Below, one piece after another: positions 10,184 through 19,990 of a stretch of DNA of 64,000 nucleotides. The notes under the pieces are model-generated. The model was not told where the DNA came from, made no database searches, and worked only from the letters and a program-made list of their open reading frames with translations. Source of the stretch: Alphaproteobacteria bacterium (GTDB lineage: Bacteria > Pseudomonadota > Alphaproteobacteria > Micavibrionales > Micavibrionaceae); NCBI GenBank assembly GCA_017302165.1, contig JAFLCW010000001.1, positions 186,001 through 250,000 on the forward strand, in the 5' to 3' direction. Each line of letters starts with the position of its first letter. Position 1 is the stretch's first letter. The position numbers were made by a program, and so were the translations under genes.

Positions 10184-11962
10184 TTAGGGCGATGAAAAAA
10201 GCATCTGGGCGGGATCTTGAATATGATCATATTCTGCCCATCTGCCTTCTGCGACGGCATCCAGCGTAGGGGTAGGGTATCCAAGGCGCATGCGGTAGAT
10301 CCAAAAATTCACTAAAACGCGTTCAACAAACGCACGCGTTTCCCCATATGGAATGGTTTCAATGAACAAAAGAACATCCTCTTTCATCTGAGGACGCTCT
10401 GCTTTCCATTTCGCCAATTTGCCGGGGCCTGCGTTATAGGCAATGGCCAAAGACATCAAATCATATTTGACCGACGGATCTTTCATTAAATGCTGAAGAT
10501 ATGCTTGGCCTAAGGTCAGATTATAGACTGGATTTGTTAAAGGCATATCCGGAGATAGTGATTTTTTTTTTGCCATCGAAGCGGCAGTGGAAGGTAGAAT
10601 TTGCATCAACCCTGTCGCACCACTGGGGTTTTCAGCTAGCGTATTAAATTGGGATTCCTGACGGGCAAAAGCATGTACCAACGCCTGATCAAGATCATAC
10701 TGTGTTTCGTTCAGCCACGGCATCATCGGATATAACGCAGAATCCAGTTTCTTGCCGTTTTTTTTGGAAAGCGCAAACCCGAGCCGGTAACTTAAGGCGG
10801 AGAGGTTATGGGCTTGCGCATAACTGAGTAACGCAGACTGTAAGCCCTTGTCCTTCGTCTGTGCCAGCCGGAATAATTCCATTTCTGCCATAGATCCTTG
10901 TTTGGATTTAATAAGTGCCCGGGCGCGAATGCCGGAATCATGTTTCATGATTTTGCGTTCCATCGCCGGCGTCAAGACCGGTATCTCCCAATTAAAGACG
11001 GGATTTTGTCCCAGCGCACGAATCGCAATCTGGCCGTAAAATGTATAAGGATGTTCGGCAGCGATTTTTAACCATCTTGATACCTTTTTCACTTTTCCTG
11101 TTCGTAAATGTGCCCGGGATGCCCAAAATGATGCGCCGGATAACGTCCAAGCCGACGCATAGGGCGATGAGGCAGAAATTTCAAAAGCCTTGGCTGACTC
11201 CTCATATTTTTTAAGTTGCCAGTTGGCAATCCCGTTTATCCATCCGGCCATGGGTACATACTTACCGGATCTCATCAACGGCGCATACGCATAGTCAGCC
11301 GCGGATTGTGGTTCACCTGAATATAGGTACCCTGCGGCAATCAAGGATTTTAGGTGATCGGTTTCCACAGTATCCAAAAGCAAAACAGCCGGATCTTTTT
11401 TTAACAGCGTACGCGCATTTTCTGTTGAATATTCCCTCACCAGATTTCGAATTCGGTATTCAAGATTTTTAACTTTATCGGATTCGGCCTGTGTTCTTTT
11501 TTTCTTGGTTTGATATTTTTTGCCACTTTCATATATGGCATCCGAAAGCGGGGAAAGTGGTTTTAAGGCCTCAGGCTTTCTTAATTCTTTTTCTTCCCCG
11601 CGTGAAATAGCCAGCTTGTAAATTCTATCCGCCTGAGGATGATCGGCATACATCAACAGCCAGTCTTTCAATTCCTGATACGTGGCCTTACGGGAATCAG
11701 CGTGGAGATATCGTTGTGCCAAGACATGCCCCATCAAGAGAGCATTTTGGAGCTTTTTGATTGTATCATTGGCCTTGGAAAATTCTGAGGCTGATTGAAG
11801 ATCAAAAATCTGCGCGTATAATTCGGCATCCCGCGCGCTTAAGGTTTCATTGACCTTTCGCGGCATACCCGCATACGCCGCCCCCGCTAAGAGAACCCAA
11901 CAGATCAGGCCGAGCAATACTGTGTACCCATGCGCGCGCGCCCTTGTCTTTATATATGTCAT
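10184..11962 (-). CDS. slt: soluble lytic murein transglycosylase (Slt70 type)
   Basis: Periplasmic enzyme that cleaves the MurNAc-GlcNAc bond of peptidoglycan to give anhydro-muropeptides. The ATG at 11962 is chosen because a signal peptide follows directly (basic ARAHGY, then VLLGLICWVLLAG, cleavage near AYA-G). The frame extends to a TTG at 12010, and with that start the enzyme would have 608 residues. The long middle part is alpha-helical as in the superhelical ring of Slt70. The C-terminal domain has ARQESQFN with the catalytic Glu (E452 counted from the TTG), GLMQILPSTA and AIAYNAGPG. It is divergent from the gene at 12136. Confidence 0.93.
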   Translation of the reverse strand: MTYIKTRARAHGYTVLLGLICWVLLAGAAYAGMPRKVNETLSARDAELYAQIFDLQSASEFSKANDTIKKLQNALLMGHVLAQRYLHADSRKATYQELKDWLLMYADHPQADRIYKLAISRGEEKELRKPEALKPLSPLSDAIYESGKKYQTKKKRTQAESDKVKNLEYRIRNLVREYSTENARTLLKKDPAVLLLDTVETDHLKSLIAAGYLYSGEPQSAADYAYAPLMRSGKYVPMAGWINGIANWQLKKYEESAKAFEISASSPYASAWTLSGASFWASRAHLRTGKVKKVSRWLKIAAEHPYTFYGQIAIRALGQNPVFNWEIPVLTPAMERKIMKHDSGIRARALIKSKQGSMAEMELFRLAQTKDKGLQSALLSYAQAHNLSALSYRLGFALSKKNGKKLDSALYPMMPWLNETQYDLDQALVHAFARQESQFNTLAENPSGATGLMQILPSTAASMAKKKSLSPDMPLTNPVYNLTLGQAYLQHLMKDPSVKYDLMSLAIAYNAGPGKLAKWKAERPQMKEDVLLFIETIPYGETRAFVERVLVNFWIYRMRLGYPTPTLDAVAEGRWAEYDHIQDPAQMLFSSP

Positions 11963-12018
11963 GATCCTGTTACATAACGCCTTGCCTTGAGGCCTGTCTA
12001 TCTGATTCAACTGCTCTA

Positions 12019-12041
12019 TTTAGGTAATAAAATTACCTAAA
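12019..12041. promoter_or_regulatory. perfect 10-bp inverted repeat upstream of slt
   Basis: TTTAGGTAAT and ATTACCTAAA are exact complements separated by AAA. The site lies in the 173-bp gap between the divergent slt gene and the gene at 12136. It could be an operator for a dimeric regulator or a short RNA hairpin in the slt leader. The AT-rich arms without a T-run argue against a terminator. Confidence 0.45.
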
Positions 12042-12135
12042 CTTTTATCATATTGAATTTTAAGGGAAATTAGATGTCCTTTAAGACCGTATTGATAATC
12101 TGAACCTATCACAAGGGGCGGCAGGGGGTTCACAT

Positions 12136-12486
12136 ATGACATATACGGCACAACAAAAACCACAAAATACGGCCAATGACAGCATTTTTGGGCTTCTGGC
12201 CGCCAGCATGCTGGGGCCAGCTTTTGGTGCACCCGTCGGGGATATCTGGCAATCTGCCGAAATTGCCTCGGAAATCTATACAGACCGTCATCAGGCCGCC
12301 GCGAAAAAAACCGGGTCATTTGAATTGGGTGCCCGGCACTCACTAGCACCCGTTTTTGGCGGCTCCGTATTAAATACGCCACGCGCCGAACCGCAACCCG
12401 CGATGGATAATGCATCGGCTCTTTATTATCACAAGCTCGCGGCTTTTGAGAGAAATCGTCGCTACGCCCCCCGTCTGGCCGCTTAA
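12136..12486 (+). CDS. hypothetical protein, 116 residues
   Basis: Not recognised. Ala-rich, with a mildly hydrophobic stretch near residues 17-35 (FGLLAASMLGPAFGAPVG) that is too weak for a firm signal peptide or membrane call. The C-terminus is basic (RNRRYAPRL). A good GGGGG ribosome binding site lies 7 bases before the ATG, which favours this frame over a 131-codon minus-strand frame covering the same DNA. The next gene starts 30 bp downstream on the same strand. Confidence 0.65.
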   Translation: MTYTAQQKPQNTANDSIFGLLAASMLGPAFGAPVGDIWQSAEIASEIYTDRHQAAAKKTGSFELGARHSLAPVFGGSVLNTPRAEPQPAMDNASALYYHKLAAFERNRRYAPRLAA

Positions 12487-12516
12487 TTTATGCGGTCTGC
12501 TGTGTTACGATAATGT

Positions 12517-13476
12517 ATGTCTTTTGAATTCCGTGTCTCGCTGTTGCGGGAAAAATTCACCATCATCGATGTTGCGAAACGCCTGGAAGATGAACCGCCA
12601 GTGATCGCGATGAGTAACCGTATCCAGCTGGATCTGACATCACCATCCGGTCTTGAGACCGAAACCTATGTGATACGCACACAAAATATGCATTCCTGTG
12701 TCCGGTTCGCGGCCGCCATCTATAAAGAATTTTCAGAGCGGGGGCCCATCATGGCGCGCGTATCTGATTTTAGATGGGAAAATCTATGGCGCGATGTGAC
12801 GAAGGGATATGAGAAAGACTGGAACCCGAATATATGGGGCACCTTATATTATAAAGGTAAACCTGTTTTTTCTGATGGTACCCATCATGTCTTTTTGGAT
12901 GTCATTGAACAATGCGACAGCGTCAATAAAGAAGAATATGAGCAGTCTATAGCCGTGGCGGAGAAGGCTTTTCAACGTGCTGGAAAAACTGTCAAGATTG
13001 ATCATGATATGAATGTGGCCTTGATTGTGAAAGTCACGGATTTTGAAGCCCGGTGCGGCATCATCATGCGGGGTGCCTCGCGAAAATCGACGTTTAATTT
13101 TACGGCAACGCCTTTCAAGAAAGATCCGGATAAACCGATGAATCCTGCCACGATTCTGACTGTCTGTGCGGCTTTTTTAGAAGGTATCCAATTATCATTC
13201 GAAGTGGGACTGGCGAATAAAAAACAAGAATTTAATCTGGTTGAAAAATATTCAAATGAATATCGTAAGGGAGAGCGCGCTACAGACCGCATGGCTAATT
13301 TGAACACCGCCATTATGCGATTTGAACAAAAACACAATATGTTCTACCGGCCAGACCGACCTGACCTGTCAGACATGGTCACCGAAGCCGAAAAATCAGC
13401 CATGAAAATATTAAAACCCCAGATTGATGAAAAAATTGCAGCTGGTGAAATTAAGCCTGAAACATGGATTTCGTAA
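12517..13476 (+). CDS. hypothetical cytoplasmic protein, 319 residues
   Basis: Not recognised. It has a mixed alpha/beta look, with no signal peptide, no membrane segment and no obvious catalytic motif. Tryptophans cluster around residues 86-106 (WENLW, DWNPNIWG). A second possible start is the ATG at codon 32; no clear ribosome binding site decides. Its end overlaps the convergent prmB gene by 26 bp, so transcription of one may limit the other. Confidence 0.75.
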   Translation: MSFEFRVSLLREKFTIIDVAKRLEDEPPVIAMSNRIQLDLTSPSGLETETYVIRTQNMHSCVRFAAAIYKEFSERGPIMARVSDFRWENLWRDVTKGYEKDWNPNIWGTLYYKGKPVFSDGTHHVFLDVIEQCDSVNKEEYEQSIAVAEKAFQRAGKTVKIDHDMNVALIVKVTDFEARCGIIMRGASRKSTFNFTATPFKKDPDKPMNPATILTVCAAFLEGIQLSFEVGLANKKQEFNLVEKYSNEYRKGERATDRMANLNTAIMRFEQKHNMFYRPDRPDLSDMVTEAEKSAMKILKPQIDEKIAAGEIKPETWIS

Positions 13477-14347
13477 GCCAGAACACTTCTCCCGTGCTCT
13501 GTTCACTTTCCAGCCATTGAAACTTGATATGCGGATACGCCGATTCAAGGGCAGGGCGGCACCGCCCGATCTCACAGATCAGAATGCCTTGGTCCGTTAA
13601 ATGCGACGGCGCGTCTTTTAATATCCGGTGCAAAAGATAAAGGCCATCTTCCCCCGCCGCCAAAGCAAGGGCGGGTTCATGATGAAATTCTGTGGGCAAA
13701 TCTGCCATGCCTTCGGCATCAACATAAGGCGGATTTGACAAGATCACGTCATATTTTCCGCTCAGAGAATTAAATAAGTCCCCTTGAATAAGACTAACCC
13801 GGGCACCCATATCATGGGCTTCAACATTCACCTGTGCCACCGCCAAGGCATCCGAAGATATATCGACGGCATCTGCTACAATATCAGGGAGTAAATGTGC
13901 CGCCAAAATAGCTAAACATCCCGAACCCGTACACATATCCAATATATTTTGTGCTCGTGTTAGATAGGGTAACAAGCCTTGATCTGTTTCTCGGGATATT
14001 TCTTTTTTAATGATTTCGGCAATAAATGACCGGGGAATAATCACCCGTTCGTCGACATAAAAACGATATCCTTGCAGATAAGCACGCTGAAGCAGATAGG
14101 CAGACGGTATATTTTTTTGAACACGTGTATTGATTAATTTTAAGATCCGTTTTTTTTCAGAGGATAAAAGAGCCGCATCCCAATAAAGTTCCAGCCCGTC
14201 ATGGGGTAAGTCCAGCGCTTCGAACACAATAAAAACCGCTTCTTCCACGGCGTTTCGTGTGCCTTGGCCATAGGAAAGTGTCGCTGAATGAAAACGGGTA
14301 ATGGCATATCGTACCATATCCCGAATTGTGCGCAGTTCAGATGTCAT
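13451..14347 (-). CDS. prmB: ribosomal protein L3 glutamine methyltransferase
   Basis: 298 residues. This S-adenosylmethionine-dependent enzyme methylates a glutamine of ribosomal protein L3. The N-terminal part (LRTIRDMVRYAITRF, then SYGQGT) and the phrase FYVDERVIIPRS match PrmB rather than the release-factor enzyme PrmC. The SAM-binding loop DMCTGSG is at 137-143 and the substrate-binding NPPYVDAEGMADLP begins at 205. The C-terminus STGEVFWLTK also fits PrmB. It starts 4 bp after the acnA stop, so the two genes form an operon. Confidence 0.93.
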   Translation of the reverse strand: MTSELRTIRDMVRYAITRFHSATLSYGQGTRNAVEEAVFIVFEALDLPHDGLELYWDAALLSSEKKRILKLINTRVQKNIPSAYLLQRAYLQGYRFYVDERVIIPRSFIAEIIKKEISRETDQGLLPYLTRAQNILDMCTGSGCLAILAAHLLPDIVADAVDISSDALAVAQVNVEAHDMGARVSLIQGDLFNSLSGKYDVILSNPPYVDAEGMADLPTEFHHEPALALAAGEDGLYLLHRILKDAPSHLTDQGILICEIGRCRPALESAYPHIKFQWLESEQSTGEVFWLTKSMFQA

Positions 14348-14350
14348 TGC

Positions 14351-17020
14351 CTATGCCGCAAGACTGCGCAGAACATAATGAAGAATACCGCCATTCTTGA
14401 AATATTCCACTTCATCCAGCGTATCAATCCGGCATAGCAAAGCAACCTGATCTGTCTTTCCCCCATCGCGATGAATGGTCAAGGTGACATCCATACGTGG
14501 CTGAATTCCCTTTTCAACACCTGTGATGTCAAACGTTTCAAAGCCCGTGATATTCAAAGATTGCCGTGTTTGTCCGTTCTTAAATACCAGCGGCAATACA
14601 CCCATGCCCACCAAGTTGGATCGATGGATGCGTTCAAAACTTTCGGCAATGACGGCTTTCACCCCTAAAAGATTTGTGCCTTTAGCCGCCCAATCGCGAG
14701 ACGATCCTGTGCCGTATTCTTTGCCAGCGATGACAATTAGTGACTTTCTTTCAGACTGATATTTCATCGCGGCGTCATAAATGCTCATCTGTTCGCCTGT
14801 GGGAACATGCTTTGTCAAACCGCCTTCGACCCCGCCCAGCATTTCGTTTTTAATCCGGATATTGGCAAACGTCCCGCGCATCATGACTTCGTGATTGCCG
14901 CGCCGCGCCCCGTATGAATTGAAATCAAGTGGCGATACGCCGTTACTGATCAGATATTTGCCGGCTGGGGAATCTTTCTTGATCGAACCGGCTGGGGAAA
15001 TATGATCTGTTGTGACGGAATCACCCAGAAGTGCCAAGCAATACGCACTCTTTACATCTGGTGTTTTACCCGTCGATATTTTAGGCATGCCTACAAAGTA
15101 AGGTGGGTTTTGAACATAGGTCGATGTGTTATTCCAGGCATAGGTTTGGGATGACCCTGCCCCCTTGATGGCCTGCCATTCACGTGTGCCGTCAAACACA
15201 TTCGCATAGCGTTCTTTGAACATCGACGGCGTCAGGCATGATGCCACCGTATCGGCAATTTCTTTGTTGGTCGGCCAGATATCTTTCAGAAAAACAGGTT
15301 TACCGTCTTTAGACGTGCCGATGGGGTCTTTTGTAATGTCAATTTTCAATGACCCGGCAATCGCATAGGCCACCACTAGCGGGGGTGACGCCAGATAATT
15401 GGCTTTGACCTGCGGTGAAATACGGCCTTCAAAATTCCGATTCCCTGATAAAACGGCCGTGACCGTGAGGTCACCCGATTCAACGGCTTCACGAATAGGA
15501 TCCGGCAAAGGTCCTGAATTCCCAATACAGGTCGTGCATCCATACCCGACCAGATTGAAACCGACAGCATCCAAATCTTTTTGAAGCCCGGCTTTTTCAA
15601 GATAATCCGACACAACCTGAGAGCCGGGAGCCAATGATGTCTTCACCCAAGGTTGACGTTTTAACCCCAGTGCCGCCGCCTTACGTGCCACCAGTCCCGC
15701 CGCCACCATCACAGAAGGATTAGAGGTATTGGTACAAGATGTAATCGCCGCAATCACCACATCCCCATCTTTGACGGCGTAATCACTTCCCTTAACAGGG
15801 ACAGATTTTCCGGGTGTCCCCAGCGCGTCAAATGACGATACGGCATCCTTGAGCAGAATTTTATCTTGAGGCCGTTTGGGCCCCGCAATCGACGGTTCAA
15901 CCGTGGACATATCCAGTTCCAGCGTATCGGTGAAAATCGGTTCATGTCCTTTTTCACGCCACATGCCTTGTTCCTTGGCATAGGCTTCGACCAATTTCAC
16001 TCGCGATTCATCCCGCCCGGTAAAACGTAAATAACGGATGGTTTCATCATCAATCGGGAAAAACCCACATGTGGCACCATATTCCGGTGCCATATTCGCA
16101 ATCGTGGCACGATCGGCCAAGGGCATATGATCCAGACCTTCGCCGTAAAACTCAACGAATTTATTGACGACGCCTTTCTTACGAAGCATTTGTGTCACGG
16201 TGAGCACCAAATCTGTCGCGGTGACACCTTCTTTTGTTTTTCCAGTCAGTTTAAATCCTATCACTTCAGGGATGAGCATCGAAACAGGCTGACCCAGCAT
16301 TGCGGCTTCGGCTTCGATCCCGCCAACGCCCCATCCCAGTACAGCCAAGCCATTCACCATAGTGGTGTGAGAATCTGTTCCCACCAATGTGTCCGGATAG
16401 GCCACGGATTTGCCGTGTTGATCTTTTTCAACCCAGACAGCTTGTGCCAGATATTCCAGATTCACTTGGTGACAGATTCCGGTGCCGGGCGGCACGACGC
16501 GGAAATTATGAAAGGCTTTTTGCCCCCAGCGGAGAAATTCATATCTCTCCATATTTTGTTTGAATTCCTCATCCACATTTTTTTGAAACGCAAGTCCATG
16601 AGCAAATTCATTCACCATCACCGAGTGGTCAATCACCAGATCAACCGCACAAAGTGGATTGATTTTTTCAGGTTGGCCGCCAAGTGCGACCGTGGCCTCA
16701 CGCATCGCGGCCAAATCCACCACCGCCGGAACACCGGTAAAATCCTGCATCAACACCCGCGCCGGGCGATAGGCCACCTCGTGCTCTGTTTTGCCTTTAT
16801 TGTCCAGCCACGCGCGCAGTGCTTTCACATCTTCTGTTTTCACGCTTCGGCCATCTTCAAACCGAAGCATATTCTCCAGCAGAACCTTGAGCGTGTAGGG
16901 AAGCTTTGAAATATCCCCGATCTTGGCCGCCGCAGATTTTAATGAGAAATAGTCAAACGACTGTCCATCAATCGTCATGGTCTGGCGGGTTTTAAGAGTG
17001 TCATGGCCTGTGGTTGTCAT
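14351..17020 (-). CDS. acnA: aconitate hydratase A
   Basis: Converts citrate to isocitrate through cis-aconitate in the TCA cycle, using a 4Fe-4S cluster. The ATG at 17020 is preferred because AGGA lies 8 bases upstream; it gives 889 residues, the normal AcnA length. A frame extension to 17086 adds 22 residues unlike the family. Cluster cysteines are seen in [12 protein letters not shown] and in [12 protein letters not shown]. The swivel domain with [10 protein letters not shown] is at the C-terminus. prmB follows after 3 bp. Confidence 0.97.
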   Translation of the reverse strand: MTTTGHDTLKTRQTMTIDGQSFDYFSLKSAAAKIGDISKLPYTLKVLLENMLRFEDGRSVKTEDVKALRAWLDNKGKTEHEVAYRPARVLMQDFTGVPAVVDLAAMREATVALGGQPEKINPLCAVDLVIDHSVMVNEFAHGLAFQKNVDEEFKQNMERYEFLRWGQKAFHNFRVVPPGTGICHQVNLEYLAQAVWVEKDQHGKSVAYPDTLVGTDSHTTMVNGLAVLGWGVGGIEAEAAMLGQPVSMLIPEVIGFKLTGKTKEGVTATDLVLTVTQMLRKKGVVNKFVEFYGEGLDHMPLADRATIANMAPEYGATCGFFPIDDETIRYLRFTGRDESRVKLVEAYAKEQGMWREKGHEPIFTDTLELDMSTVEPSIAGPKRPQDKILLKDAVSSFDALGTPGKSVPVKGSDYAVKDGDVVIAAITSCTNTSNPSVMVAAGLVARKAAALGLKRQPWVKTSLAPGSQVVSDYLEKAGLQKDLDAVGFNLVGYGCTTCIGNSGPLPDPIREAVESGDLTVTAVLSGNRNFEGRISPQVKANYLASPPLVVAYAIAGSLKIDITKDPIGTSKDGKPVFLKDIWPTNKEIADTVASCLTPSMFKERYANVFDGTREWQAIKGAGSSQTYAWNNTSTYVQNPPYFVGMPKISTGKTPDVKSAYCLALLGDSVTTDHISPAGSIKKDSPAGKYLISNGVSPLDFNSYGARRGNHEVMMRGTFANIRIKNEMLGGVEGGLTKHVPTGEQMSIYDAAMKYQSERKSLIVIAGKEYGTGSSRDWAAKGTNLLGVKAVIAESFERIHRSNLVGMGVLPLVFKNGQTRQSLNITGFETFDITGVEKGIQPRMDVTLTIHRDGGKTDQVALLCRIDTLDEVEYFKNGGILHYVLRSLAA

Positions 17021-17159
17021 AAGATGTGTCCTGTTGATCAGATGGGGAAAAGATATCTCTCCCGGGTGAGAAACGAAGTGTACCATGACATGGCAGGGGT
17101 AAAAAGATGGTTAATGCGCCCTGTGTTTACCCCCGTATGACCACACCGCTCCCATAGTC

Positions 17160-17316
17160 TTGCCACAATCCTCTGGCATTGTTGAATTCTAGGGTCGGTT
17201 TTGCATCTCCTCCGGCACCGTTTCCGGCTCTAAGGCTCTCATTTTGAAGGTATTTTGAGTTTGTTACACACATAAAGACCGCCATCCCATCAGGCTCCCG
17301 GGGTGGCGGTTTTTTT
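17160..17316 (+). ncRNA. candidate small RNA with CTCCTCC motif
   Basis: This 304-bp gap between two minus-strand genes has no plus-strand gene, yet it contains a strong plus-strand terminator (17278-17316). Upstream, TTGCCA (17160-17165) with a weak TTGAAT-like -10 about 16 bp later could start an RNA of roughly 120 nt near 17195. It would expose CTCCTCC (17207-17213), complementary to a Shine-Dalgarno sequence. Several alphaproteobacterial trans-acting RNAs carry such anti-SD loops. Existence and ends are inferred. Confidence 0.5.
17278..17316 (+). terminator. rho-independent terminator
   Basis: ACCGCCATCCC (17278-17288) pairs with GGGGTGGCGGT (17300-17310) with one G-U pair, followed by seven T residues. 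On the plus strand there is no protein gene before it. Confidence 0.85.
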
Positions 17317-17324
17317 ATGCCTAA

Positions 17325-18029
17325 TCACCGCCCGGCACATTGAAGCCGGACACGTTCATATTCATCGGCATTGTCCAAAGCCTGCTGACGTTTCTGACGC
17401 GTGGCTGTCATCTTGGCGGTTTCATCTTTGATGATCTTCTCGAGAGAGGCTTGGATTTTTTTCTGACGTTCCGGCAATCCGGCCACGGGGAAAGGGCCAA
17501 ACACATAGCCCGTCTGGCGCAGATGGGCACGAATGCGGTTTTCCAATGTTTTTGAAAATTCGTTGACGATCGCGCGGTCTATGTCGACATGGCGTTTTTC
17601 ATGATCAATCACGGCCTTTTGTTCACAGGATCCTTTGGCGTATTCACGCGCAACATAAATCACTGGATCGCTGTGAACAATGATCGTCACATTATCCAGA
17701 TGCACGCAGGCCTGTTTTTGAAATTTATATGTTTCCTGAACCTGTGCCACGCGGGATTCAATCCGAATTTCACCTTCCATTAACCCGCCGACCTTGACGT
17801 TATGCCCGGTGCCGTACGGCGATATCGTATCAATATCAAAATTGCCCAGTTCTTCACGTGATTTGGTAAAATTGTAACTAACCGCGGTTCGTAAAGGCGT
17901 GATAAGAATTGTCGGTATCTTACGCGGCCGACATTCAATGTCTGCCGCCGCCAGATATAATAATCCCCCGGCCATGACCTCAAGTCCCATCATATATTGG
18001 ATTATATCCTGCCTTGTGTTAAAACTCAC
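17325..18029 (-). CDS. putative zincin-like protein with HExxH motif
   Basis: 234 residues. The motif IDHEKRHVDID (HExxH, near residue 140) lies in a helical context as in DUF922-type predicted Zn-proteases, and the surrounding pattern (ACVHLDNVTIIV, then CEQKAVIDHEKRH) resembles that group. The C-terminal 60 residues are a charged, probably coiled helix. The N-terminus is weakly hydrophobic (MGLEVMAGGLLYLAAAD), which could be an export signal. Two cysteines flank the motif (ACVH, SCEQ). Protease activity is not shown by sequence alone. Confidence 0.7.
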   Translation of the reverse strand: MSFNTRQDIIQYMMGLEVMAGGLLYLAAADIECRPRKIPTILITPLRTAVSYNFTKSREELGNFDIDTISPYGTGHNVKVGGLMEGEIRIESRVAQVQETYKFQKQACVHLDNVTIIVHSDPVIYVAREYAKGSCEQKAVIDHEKRHVDIDRAIVNEFSKTLENRIRAHLRQTGYVFGPFPVAGLPERQKKIQASLEKIIKDETAKMTATRQKRQQALDNADEYERVRLQCAGR

Positions 18030-18052
18030 CTAAAGAAAGAAAGGGTTAATCC

Positions 18053-18334
18053 ATGCTCTCGGCGATTGGAAATTTACTTATTTTACTGCTCGATATTTTT
18101 TTCTGGATCATCGTCATTCAGGTTGTACTAAGCTGGCTGATTGCCTTTGACGTGATTAATTTAAGAAACGCACAAGGGCAAAACCTGATCCGGCTATTGA
18201 ATAAAATCACCTATCCGGTCTTTGGCCCCTTGCGCCGATTCATTCCCGCCATTGCTGGCATTGATATCACCCCGATCATTGTGATTTTCGGGATTTATCT
18301 GTTAAAGAACGTGATTTACACCACGTTCATTTAA
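18053..18334 (+). CDS. YggT family inner-membrane protein
   Basis: 93 residues with two membrane segments (about residues 8-30 and 68-90), joined by a loop containing NKITYPVFGPLRRFIP, the family hallmark. YggT proteins are linked to osmotic shock tolerance and cell-envelope or division functions, but the exact role is unsettled. The gene is divergent from the gene at 17325 with only 23 bp between starts, and ends just before the helicase stop. Confidence 0.92.
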   Translation: MLSAIGNLLILLLDIFFWIIVIQVVLSWLIAFDVINLRNAQGQNLIRLLNKITYPVFGPLRRFIPAIAGIDITPIIVIFGIYLLKNVIYTTFI

Positions 18335-18340
18335 TGTCCC

Positions 18341-19990
18341 TTAAGCCGCCCGTGTGGGGGCACGGCGATGTTGTTTAAATTTGAACGGTGCCTTGCCGCC
18401 TGACTTTTTAAATTCAGGCTTGCGGGCATTCGGATCACGCGGCGCGCGTGTTTCTGAATGCGCCGACTCCGAAGACCGAGGCGCATGTCTATCCGATCTC
18501 TGATTTTGGTTTTGACCTTCGGGGGACGATCTTCTCTCCCCGTAAGGTTTTCTGTCTTCGGGGCGGCGATAATCTGGCTTACGCGGCTCCTGCGTCCGGG
18601 GCTCTGACCGGCGATATCCACGGTCTTCGGAACGTGTATCGGCACGTTGACCGGATCTAGGTTCCGAACGATGATCTGCTCTGGCGTCCCGTTGATAGTC
18701 CGGGCGAGAAGACGGACGTGTATCAGAAGCGGCATAACCGCGATCATCCCGGCGGGCAGGAGCCTTGCGGAACTGACCCCGTTTTTGATCTGACCGATCC
18801 GGCCGATCACCTGGGCGACGGTCTGAACGGTTATAATCCGGGCGGCGGCCGCCGCGTTTTGGCGAAGCCGGGCGTACCCCGCCTTCATATTTCATCGGTG
18901 CCGCATTCGGATTCAATAAACGGTTCACATCGTTCCACAAACCGCGATCAGACGGTGTCACCAAAGCCACGGCCTGACCTTTGGCGCCGGCACGTGCCGT
19001 GCGCCCCATGCGGTGGATATAATCTTCGGCGACTTGAGGCATGTCGTAATTCACCACATGTTCCACATGCGGGATATCCAGCCCGCGGGCGGCCACATCG
19101 GTTGCAACCAGAATACGTGTTTTTTTCTCACGGAACGTACGCACGGCTTTGTCACGGGCACGCTGGCGCAGGCCACCATGGAGTGCATCGGCCATATACC
19201 CATCACGGGAGAGTTTTTCGGCCATTTTATCCGCCCCATGTTTGGTTTTCACAAACACAATGATTGATCCGTCCCGGGCGGTTAATTGCGCCTGAAGTTC
19301 GTTATATTTACTGTCATTCGTGACGGATACCATTTCATGTTGAATATTCTCATGTGCCTTGGTCGAACTGCCGACACTGACACGCACCGGATTATTCAAA
19401 TATGTTTTTGAAAACTTGATGATATTGTCGGGGAACGTCGCCGAGAACATCAACATCTGACGCGGGCCTGTCATTTTGGCCAAAATATCATCAATCTGTT
19501 TCGAAAAGCCCATATCCAGCATCCGGTCGGCTTCGTCCAGAACCGCAAAAGACACGTCCTTTAACAAATCGCGGAACTGACGCAAATGGTCGTTCGTCCG
19601 TCCGGGTGTGCCAATGATAATGCGCGGCTTGGCCTTCAGCTGGGATACCTGCTTCATCATGGAGTCGCCGCCAATCAACAAAGCTGTCTTGATCTGGATA
19701 TGCGCCCCCAGCATGTCGCGAATGACAGACTGTACCTGTGTCGCTAATTCGCGGGTGGGGGTTAATACAATCGCCCGCGCCTGCGGGTCGTTCATCAATT
19801 TAGCGAGCATCGGAATAACGAAGGCACCCGTTTTCCCTGTACCTGTCTGGGCAGAACCCAGTACATCCTGACCCGTCAATGCCGGGGGAAGCGCCTGAGC
19901 CTGAATAGGTGTCGGTGCCTGAAAGTTAAGCCGTGCCAGAGAATCAAGCAAGGGCTGGGGCAGGCCAAAGCCTGTGAAATCGGTTGTCAT
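18341..19990 (-). CDS. DEAD-box ATP-dependent RNA helicase (RhlE type)
   Basis: 549 residues. The two RecA-like domains fill residues 1 to about 370, with the Q motif (GFGLP...PTPIQ), motif I AQTGTGKT (47-54), PTRELA, TPGR, DEAD, SAT and the final HRMGRTARAG all present. Residues about 375-549 form a disordered Arg/Asp/Ser/Pro-rich tail with many RSD-like repeats, typical of RNA-binding tails in RhlE-like helicases. The likely role is RNA unwinding in ribosome assembly or RNA decay in the cold. The ATG has AAGGACT 7 bases upstream. Confidence 0.95.
   Translation of the reverse strand: MTTDFTGFGLPQPLLDSLARLNFQAPTPIQAQALPPALTGQDVLGSAQTGTGKTGAFVIPMLAKLMNDPQARAIVLTPTRELATQVQSVIRDMLGAHIQIKTALLIGGDSMMKQVSQLKAKPRIIIGTPGRTNDHLRQFRDLLKDVSFAVLDEADRMLDMGFSKQIDDILAKMTGPRQMLMFSATFPDNIIKFSKTYLNNPVRVSVGSSTKAHENIQHEMVSVTNDSKYNELQAQLTARDGSIIVFVKTKHGADKMAEKLSRDGYMADALHGGLRQRARDKAVRTFREKKTRILVATDVAARGLDIPHVEHVVNYDMPQVAEDYIHRMGRTARAGAKGQAVALVTPSDRGLWNDVNRLLNPNAAPMKYEGGVRPASPKRGGRRPDYNRSDRRPGDRPDRSDQKRGQFRKAPARRDDRGYAASDTRPSSRPDYQRDARADHRSEPRSGQRADTRSEDRGYRRSEPRTQEPRKPDYRRPEDRKPYGERRSSPEGQNQNQRSDRHAPRSSESAHSETRAPRDPNARKPEFKKSGGKAPFKFKQHRRAPTRAA

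Noticed and set aside
12020..12415. 131-codon minus-strand frame opposite the 12136 gene
   Set aside because: Arg/His-rich antisense-like composition; the plus-strand frame has the better ribosome binding site.
16127..16909. 260-codon plus-strand frame opposite acnA
   Set aside because: His/Phe-rich shadow of a certain gene with no start signals.
18331..18888. 185-codon frame in the helicase tail
   Set aside because: Out-of-frame reading of the Arg-rich tail of the DEAD-box helicase on the same strand.
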